Shown: one piece after another, positions 49,806 to 53,920 of the stretch
Position numbering within the stretch: position 1 is the stretch's first letter
Layout of the letters: each line of letters starts with the position of its first letter
NCBI GenBank assembly: GCA_050951465.1
Contig: JBMNJC010000018.1
Span: 1 to 53,920 of the forward strand
Direction: 5' to 3'
Length of the DNA: 53,920 nt
DNA from: JAAZHD01 sp012510895
GTDB lineage: Bacteria > Bacillota > Clostridia > Caldicoprobacterales > DTU083
Made by a program: the position numbers and the translations under genes
Notes under the pieces: model-generated
Told to the model about the DNA's origin: nothing
The model's database searches: none
What the model saw: only the letters and a program-made list of their open reading frames with translations

Positions 49806-50876
49806 TTAATAGGCTCCCGCTCTTTTTACCGTTTCAACGACGGCTCTGAAGTTTTCCAGGCTGACGGAATTGGGAATGGAGTGATCGGAAGCAAAGATAT
49901 ATCCGCCCTTTTCCTTCAGCATGGGAACTGTCCGCTCAATCTCAGCAATAACCTTGTCCTTATCGTCCCATAAAACCGCATTTATGGCACCGTGAAGCAC
50001 CAACCGGCCACCGTATTTTTCCTTAATGTAAAAGGGATCCATTCCGGCCTTTATTTCAATGGGGTTTAGTGCGTCAATCCCGGTATCCATAATGTCAGGC
50101 AGAAGCCGCATGATATTGCCGCAGGAATGCAGACGGGCATAGATCCCCTTATTATGGGCCCATTCAACTGCCTTCTTATGGAAGGGCTTAATCAGCCGGC
50201 GGTATATGTCATTGGAGAAAAACGGAGACCCTTTATAGCCCATATCGTCAGGCCAGTATATTTCGTGAAAACGGTATCCTGCCTCCCAAATCATATCGAA
50301 GTGGGCCATGCAGGATTCAAGGTAGGTGTTAATCATATCCTTCACCCAGTCCGGCTCCTCAAGCAGAGCGATTAACAGGGTTTCGGTACCAACCATCCAG
50401 GAATGGGTGACATCAAAGCCGAACCAGAAACCTGCCGATATCCACTGCCCCTCGCTTACCCATTTGGGGTAATTTTTCTTAAGAAAATCCCAGTTAATGC
50501 GGCTTTTGTCTGTCGTCATGCGTTTCTTGGCCTTTTCCCATTCATCGGGGCAGGTTACCTTGTAATCAATAAATTCAGGAGTGGAGTCCTCTTCCTTGAA
50601 GTTTTTTAGTGTCACTCCCCACGGGGTGGTGCGGATAACGTACCGATCGGTTTCCTCAATTATCTTTTCCTCAAACTGCGGGGAAATATCAACACTTATG
50701 GCTGCGGTCTTGTCAATATCGAAATAATCACGATAATCCACGTCAGCCGGCATCCCTTCTTTTATCCAGCGCCGTATGGTTCCGCTCCACGGATAATCCA
50801 TGAAGGGGATCCGGTCGGCCTCCTTATGCTGATACATTCGCTCAAATCGCTCTTTTGTGGTCATCCTGCTCATCAT
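49806..50876 (-). CDS. uroporphyrinogen decarboxylase (URO-D) family protein
   Basis: A 356-residue TIM-barrel protein of the URO-D superfamily. It shows TTKERFERMYQHKEADRIPF at the N-terminus and ARLHSCGNIMRLLPDIMDTGIDALNPIE near residue 240. The HSCG motif (His-x-Cys) is the zinc-ligand pattern of methylcobalamin:CoM/corrinoid methyltransferases (MtbA/MtaA-like), not of haem-pathway HemE. A corrinoid methyl-transfer role fits the B12 theme of the window. ATG at 50876 with GGAAGGGTG upstream is preferred to a frame from 50903. The substrate is unknown. It is convergent with the M23-like gene, 7 bases apart. Confidence 0.78.
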   Translation of the reverse strand: MMSRMTTKERFERMYQHKEADRIPFMDYPWSGTIRRWIKEGMPADVDYRDYFDIDKTAAISVDISPQFEEKIIEETDRYVIRTTPWGVTLKNFKEEDSTPEFIDYKVTCPDEWEKAKKRMTTDKSRINWDFLKKNYPKWVSEGQWISAGFWFGFDVTHSWMVGTETLLIALLEEPDWVKDMINTYLESCMAHFDMIWEAGYRFHEIYWPDDMGYKGSPFFSNDIYRRLIKPFHKKAVEWAHNKGIYARLHSCGNIMRLLPDIMDTGIDALNPIEIKAGMDPFYIKEKYGGRLVLHGAINAVLWDDKDKVIAEIERTVPMLKEKGGYIFASDHSIPNSVSLENFRAVVETVKRAGAY

Positions 50877-50960
50877 ATACACACCCTTCCTGTGATTTTC
50901 CACTCTTATTATACCACTTCAGGAGTACTGCGGAAATTTTATTGATCTCACTTAGCTAAC

Positions 50961-50983
50961 GACAATAAATAACATTTATTGTC
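50961..50983. promoter_or_regulatory. 10-bp inverted repeat between the URO-D-family gene and spoIIGA
   Basis: GACAATAAAT and ATTTATTGTC are exact inverted partners with a 3-base spacer. A T-rich stretch follows on the plus strand, but nothing ends there; on the minus strand it lies 85 bases upstream of the URO-D-family gene. A candidate operator for either gene. Farther on, TATAAT at about 51039-51044 could be the -10 of spoIIGA. Confidence 0.4.
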
Positions 50984-51084
50984 TTTGTTTTTTTATATTC
51001 CGTCCACCGTTCTACAAGTTTCTGAATGGACATAGGCTATAATATAGGCAATGCATTATGGTCAAGTATCTTAAAGGAGACAGG

Positions 51085-52036
51085 TTGGGGTTTTGGGTGA
51101 AATACCAATTGTTTCTTGATGTCATCTGGCTGGATAACCTTATTGTGAATTTCATAGTGCTGTATATAACCTGGAAGCTGTCAGGAAACACCGGTTCCCT
51201 TGCTGCGCTTATGGTGCTCTGCCGGCATCGGCGCCTTCTATGCGGTGCTGCTCATACTGCCCGGTTTTTCCTTCCTTTCCTGGCTGCCGTTTAAGATACT
51301 CCTCTCCCTTATAATGCTGCTTGCCGGTTTTCGCCTTGGCTGGAAAGAAGAAGGCTTTTCTGAAGCCGGGCTTAAGTTTTTGAAGATACTGGGGTATTTC
51401 TACGGCACCACCTTTGTACTCGGCGGCGCATCCTTCGGCCTTTATTATTTCCTCGGCATAGGCATTCAGGTAACAAACGGCGTGTTTCTGATAAAGGATT
51501 TTCCGGTAAAAATAATCTTCATATCCATAGTGCTTTTGATTCTCCTCTACCGCTGGCTCTGGCCCCTATTGCAGCTTCGGATCAACCATAATAAGCTGGT
51601 TTACCCGGTGGAGGTCCGCTTCGGAGATGATGTTCTGGTGGTGGATGCCTTTCTGGATACCGGCAATGCCTTAACCGATCCTGCTTCCGGCCGGCCCGTA
51701 ATCGTGGTTGAGTTTACGTCCATAAAGCCCATCCTGCCAAGTGATATACAAGGCATTTACATATCCGGCAAAGAGCAGCAGGTTGACTATATTATAAAAA
51801 TCATGGCTAAGTCTGAATGGATCAGCCGCTTTCATATAGTGCCTTACAAAACACTGAGTTCAGGTTCAGCTGGTTCTTCCGAAGACTTCCTTCTGGCATT
51901 CCGCCCTGATCAGGTTCGGATCAAAAAGGGTGCAGCCTGGAAAGAAGCCAGGCAATCTTTGGTCGGAATCCGCAACCGCCGGCTTTCCTCCGCCGGTGAA
52001 TACCATGCCCTTATCCAGCCTCACATTATTCCATAA
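51085..52036 (+). CDS. spoIIGA: sporulation sigma-E factor-processing peptidase SpoIIGA, frameshifted in this sequence
   Basis: SpoIIGA is the membrane aspartic protease that removes the pro-sequence of sigma-E in the mother cell. The N-terminus (QLFLDVIWLDNLIVNFIVLY) and about five membrane helices are present; the catalytic Asp lies in VDAFLDTGNALTDP. The frame breaks after GNTGS; one C less in TTCCCTT (51197-51199) gives GSLLRLWCSAGIGAFYAV and a 316-residue protein, near the 309 of B. subtilis. TTG at 51085 has AAAGGAG at the right distance; other starts (ATG 51058, GTG 51097) are possible. sigE follows after 27 bases. The break is probably a sequencing error. Confidence 0.88.
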
Positions 52037-52063
52037 CCTTATTCATAACTGGGGGTATAGTAC

Positions 52064-52795
52064 ATGTCAATCTTTCAGAAACTGAAGATGCACTATAGGG
52101 TACTCAGAATCAAAATTTTAACCAGGCTGAAAATCTGGAGGGCAAAATTTCTTTATTACATAAGCGGAAGCGAAGCCCTTCCGCCGCCCCTTACAAATGA
52201 AGAAGAGCTTCAGCTTATTACCAGGCTGGATGAAGGAGACCTTACCGTTAAGAGCACCTTAATTGAGCGGAACCTTCGCCTGGTGGTCTACATAGCAAGA
52301 AAATTTGAAAACACCGGCATCGGGGTTGAGGATCTCATCTCAATAGGCACCATAGGCCTTATAAAGGCGGTAAATACCTTTGATCCGTCGAAAAAAATCA
52401 AGCTTGCCACTTATGCATCCAGATGCATTGAAAATGAAATCCTCATGTATCTCCGCCGGAATGGAAAAATAAAAGCGGAAGTTTCCTTCGATGAGCCGCT
52501 GAACATCGACTGGGACGGCAATGAGCTGCTGCTTTCCGATATACTCGGCACGGAAAATGATCTGGTGACAAAATATATTGAAGATGAGGTGGACAGGGAG
52601 CTTCTGCATCTGGCCATGCAGCATCTGACCCAGCGGGAAAGGCGGATAATCGAGCTGAGATTCGGGCTGAAAGGCGGCTCTGAAAAAACCCAGAAAGAAG
52701 TTGCGGACCTGCTTGGAATCTCCCAGTCCTATATTTCCCGCCTTGAAAAGCGCATAATCAAACGTTTAAAAAAGGAAATCAGCCGAATGGTTTAA
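52064..52795 (+). CDS. sigE: RNA polymerase sporulation sigma-E factor (precursor)
   Basis: A 243-residue sigma-70 factor of the mother cell. An N-terminal pro-sequence of about 27 hydrophobic and basic residues (MHYRVLRIKILTRLKIWRAKF) is followed by region 2 (NLRLVVYIARKFENTGIGVEDLISIGTIGLIKAV) and region 4 (QKEVADLLGISQSYISRLEKR). The pro-sequence is removed by SpoIIGA, encoded just upstream, the conserved spoIIG arrangement. Start ATG at 52064. Confidence 0.95.
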   Translation: MSIFQKLKMHYRVLRIKILTRLKIWRAKFLYYISGSEALPPPLTNEEELQLITRLDEGDLTVKSTLIERNLRLVVYIARKFENTGIGVEDLISIGTIGLIKAVNTFDPSKKIKLATYASRCIENEILMYLRRNGKIKAEVSFDEPLNIDWDGNELLLSDILGTENDLVTKYIEDEVDRELLHLAMQHLTQRERRIIELRFGLKGGSEKTQKEVADLLGISQSYISRLEKRIIKRLKKEISRMV

Positions 52796-52796
52796 C

Positions 52797-52825
52797 GAAT
52801 AAAACCCTCCTTCCGGGGCAATACT
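52797..52825 (+). promoter_or_regulatory. candidate forespore (sigma-F/sigma-G) promoter of sigG
   Basis: GAATA at 52797-52801 and GGCAATACT at 52817-52825 are 15 bases apart. The second element fits the sigma-F -10 pattern GGnnAnAnT at every fixed position, and the -35 fits G(T/A)ATA. It starts two bases after the sigE stop and 54 bases before the sigG start. In B. subtilis sigG is transcribed by sigma-F and sigma-G. Confidence 0.5.
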
Positions 52826-52878
52826 TTTTATAAAAGCTAAACTTAGGAATTGCATGATGAGGGATGGAGGGATTTCCC

Positions 52879-53652
52879 GTGCATACCAATAAAGTTGAGA
52901 TTTGCGGCGTCAATACATCACAGCTTCCTGTTCTCACCAATGAAGAGATGCAGGAGCTTTTTAAGCGGATGCATGCCGGAGACGAAAGCGCAAGGGAAGA
53001 GTTTATTCAAGGAAACCTGCGCCTTGTGTTAAGCGTTATAAAAAGATTTGCCAACAGGGGAGAGAACATGGACGATCTTTTCCAGGTGGGGTGCATTGGG
53101 CTGATTAAAGCCATTGACAATTTTGACACCTCCCATAATGTACGCTTCTCCACCTATGCGGTGCCCATGATCATAGGAGAAATCCGCAGATACCTTCGGG
53201 ATAATAATTCCATCCGTGTAAGCCGTTCACTCCGCGACATCGCCTATAAGGCCATGCAGGTAAGAGATCAGCTTATACATAAGAACTCAAAAGAACCGAC
53301 TATTGGAGAAATAGCTGAGGTGCTGGATATCCCCAGGGAAGATGTGGTCTTCGCCCTGGATGCCATACAGGACACTATTTCGCTCTTTGAACCCATATAC
53401 CATGATGGGGGGGATGCCATTTTTGTAATGGATCAGATAAAGGATGAAAAGAATCAGGACGATGCCTGGCTTGAAGGGCTGGCCATAAAGGAAGCCATGA
53501 AAAAATTAAACGACAGAGAAAAACTCATTCTGACCATGCGCTTCTTTGACGGCCGGACCCAGATGGAGGTTGCCGAAGAGATCGGCATCTCCCAGGCCCA
53601 GGTATCAAGACTGGAAAAGACTGCATTATCTCATATGAGAAAATATATCTGA
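52879..53652 (+). CDS. sigG: RNA polymerase sporulation sigma-G factor
   Basis: A 257-residue forespore sigma factor. The start (M)HTNKVEICGVNTSQLPVLTNEEM is the family N-terminus; it needs GTG at 52879, which has GGAGGG upstream, and not ATG at 52864. Region 2 (NLRLVLSVIKRFANRGENMDDLFQVGCIGL), region 3 and region 4 (TQMEVAEEIGISQAQVSRLEK) are complete. It is the late-forespore regulator and is placed directly after sigE as in most endospore formers. Confidence 0.96.
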   Translation: MHTNKVEICGVNTSQLPVLTNEEMQELFKRMHAGDESAREEFIQGNLRLVLSVIKRFANRGENMDDLFQVGCIGLIKAIDNFDTSHNVRFSTYAVPMIIGEIRRYLRDNNSIRVSRSLRDIAYKAMQVRDQLIHKNSKEPTIGEIAEVLDIPREDVVFALDAIQDTISLFEPIYHDGGDAIFVMDQIKDEKNQDDAWLEGLAIKEAMKKLNDREKLILTMRFFDGRTQMEVAEEIGISQAQVSRLEKTALSHMRKYI

Positions 53653-53688
53653 TATTCTTCACAGTCTTCACCAAGTTCCTCACACCGC

Positions 53689-53721
53689 AAAAAGCTGTCT
53701 CTTAAACGAGACGGCTTTTTG
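53689..53721 (+). terminator. rho-independent terminator after sigG
   Basis: AAAAAGCTGTCTC at 53689-53701 pairs with GAGACGGCTTTTT at 53708-53720 (one T-G pair) around a 6-base loop, with the T-run forming part of the stem and tail. Confidence 0.85.
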
Positions 53722-53797
53722 TTTGCATCTTTTCTGTCATCTTTCTTTGGCTTTTATAATAGGATAAAGGGAAGAGATGTTTAAATGAGGTGGTTTC

Positions 53798-53920
53798 ATG
53801 CCAAAATCATCGGATTTCAGAACCAAGGAAGTTATAAATGTCCGGGACGGAAGACGGCTGGGCAATATTATTGATATGGAATTTGATTTGTATGAAGGAA
53901 GAATTACCGCCATTGTGGTT
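53798..53920 (+). CDS. YlmC/YmxH family sporulation protein (PRC-barrel), N-terminal part cut by window end
   Basis: The first 41 codons of a gene are present, starting MPKSSDFRTKEVINVRDGRR and continuing LGNIIDMEFDLYEGRITAIVV. The pattern (E-V-I-N-V-x-D-G-x-x-L-G, then DLYEGRI) is that of the short YlmC/YmxH PRC-barrel proteins found after sigG in clostridia and bacilli. The ribosome binding site is GAGGTGG. Too short for an open-frame length filter, but the match is clear. Confidence 0.82.
   Translation, partial: MPKSSDFRTKEVINVRDGRRLGNIIDMEFDLYEGRITAIVV

Noticed and set aside
1..53920. tRNA, rRNA or CRISPR array
   Set aside because: No cloverleaf-like intergenic sequences, rRNA-like stretches or regularly spaced repeats were recognised by eye; a dedicated tRNA or CRISPR search would settle this.

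Overview
The window looks like a chromosomal segment of an endospore-forming, anaerobic member of the Firmicutes, most likely class Clostridia. The evidence is a division and cell-wall (dcw) cluster running into spoIIGA-sigE-sigG, a MurE with the DNPR motif typical of meso-diaminopimelate enzymes, a complete glutamate mutase/methylaspartate ammonia-lyase set (a clostridial glutamate fermentation route), a CbiMQO cobalt importer and strong AGGAGG-type ribosome binding sites. No rRNA, tRNA, CRISPR array, insertion sequence or phage gene was recognised.

Layout. 1-5050: the tail of an FAD-dependent oxidoreductase, a small GH20-like glycosidase, and a reverse-strand three-gene proton-translocating transhydrogenase operon (pntAA-pntAB-pntB). 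The operon lies between the glycosidase gene and a decayed, partly identical copy of its 3' end and terminator. 5060-16661: a long forward block starting with glmS-glmL-glmE-mal, followed by an AtuA/DUF1446 protein with its DUF4387 partner, a P-loop protein with an alanyl-tRNA-synthetase-SAD-like tail, a NAT_N/GNAT_C acyltransferase, an M20 amidohydrolase and a CapA-type phosphatase. 16678-25548: housekeeping and transport genes (LtaS-like sulfatase, YchF, AzlCD, a ferritin-like protein, a split chromate transporter, CbiMQO behind a Fur/Zur-like box). 25565-28718: a MetH-like protein without a cobalamin domain, adenylate kinase and a metallophosphoesterase. 28838-46314: the dcw cluster mraZ-rsmH-ftsL-spoVD-murE-murF-mraY-murD-ftsW-murA-ftsQ-DUF881-DUF881-sbp-ftsA-ftsZ, preceded by three MraZ boxes and lacking murG. 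46383-50876: an accessory block between ftsZ and spoIIGA, with an XRE/ImmA-IrrE pair, a remnant third gene, an M23-like protein with a golvesin-like tail, and a URO-D-family methyltransferase-like protein. 51085-53920: spoIIGA, sigE, sigG (behind a candidate sigma-F promoter) and the start of a YlmC/YmxH PRC-barrel gene.

How the genes fit together. Cobalt uptake, a B12-dependent mutase and a MetH-like methyltransferase point to corrinoid-based metabolism. Glutamate would be carried to mesaconate, but no recognisable mesaconase follows; the AtuA/DUF4387 pair and the genes behind it are the most interesting functionally open part of the window. The dcw and spoIIG genes form the usual growth-to-sporulation cell-envelope programme.

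Caution on sequence quality: four conserved genes (pntAA, glmS, murE, spoIIGA) each carry one apparent extra base, three of them an extra A. Removing that base restores a full-length protein of the expected family length. Since murE is normally essential, sequencing or assembly errors are the simplest explanation.
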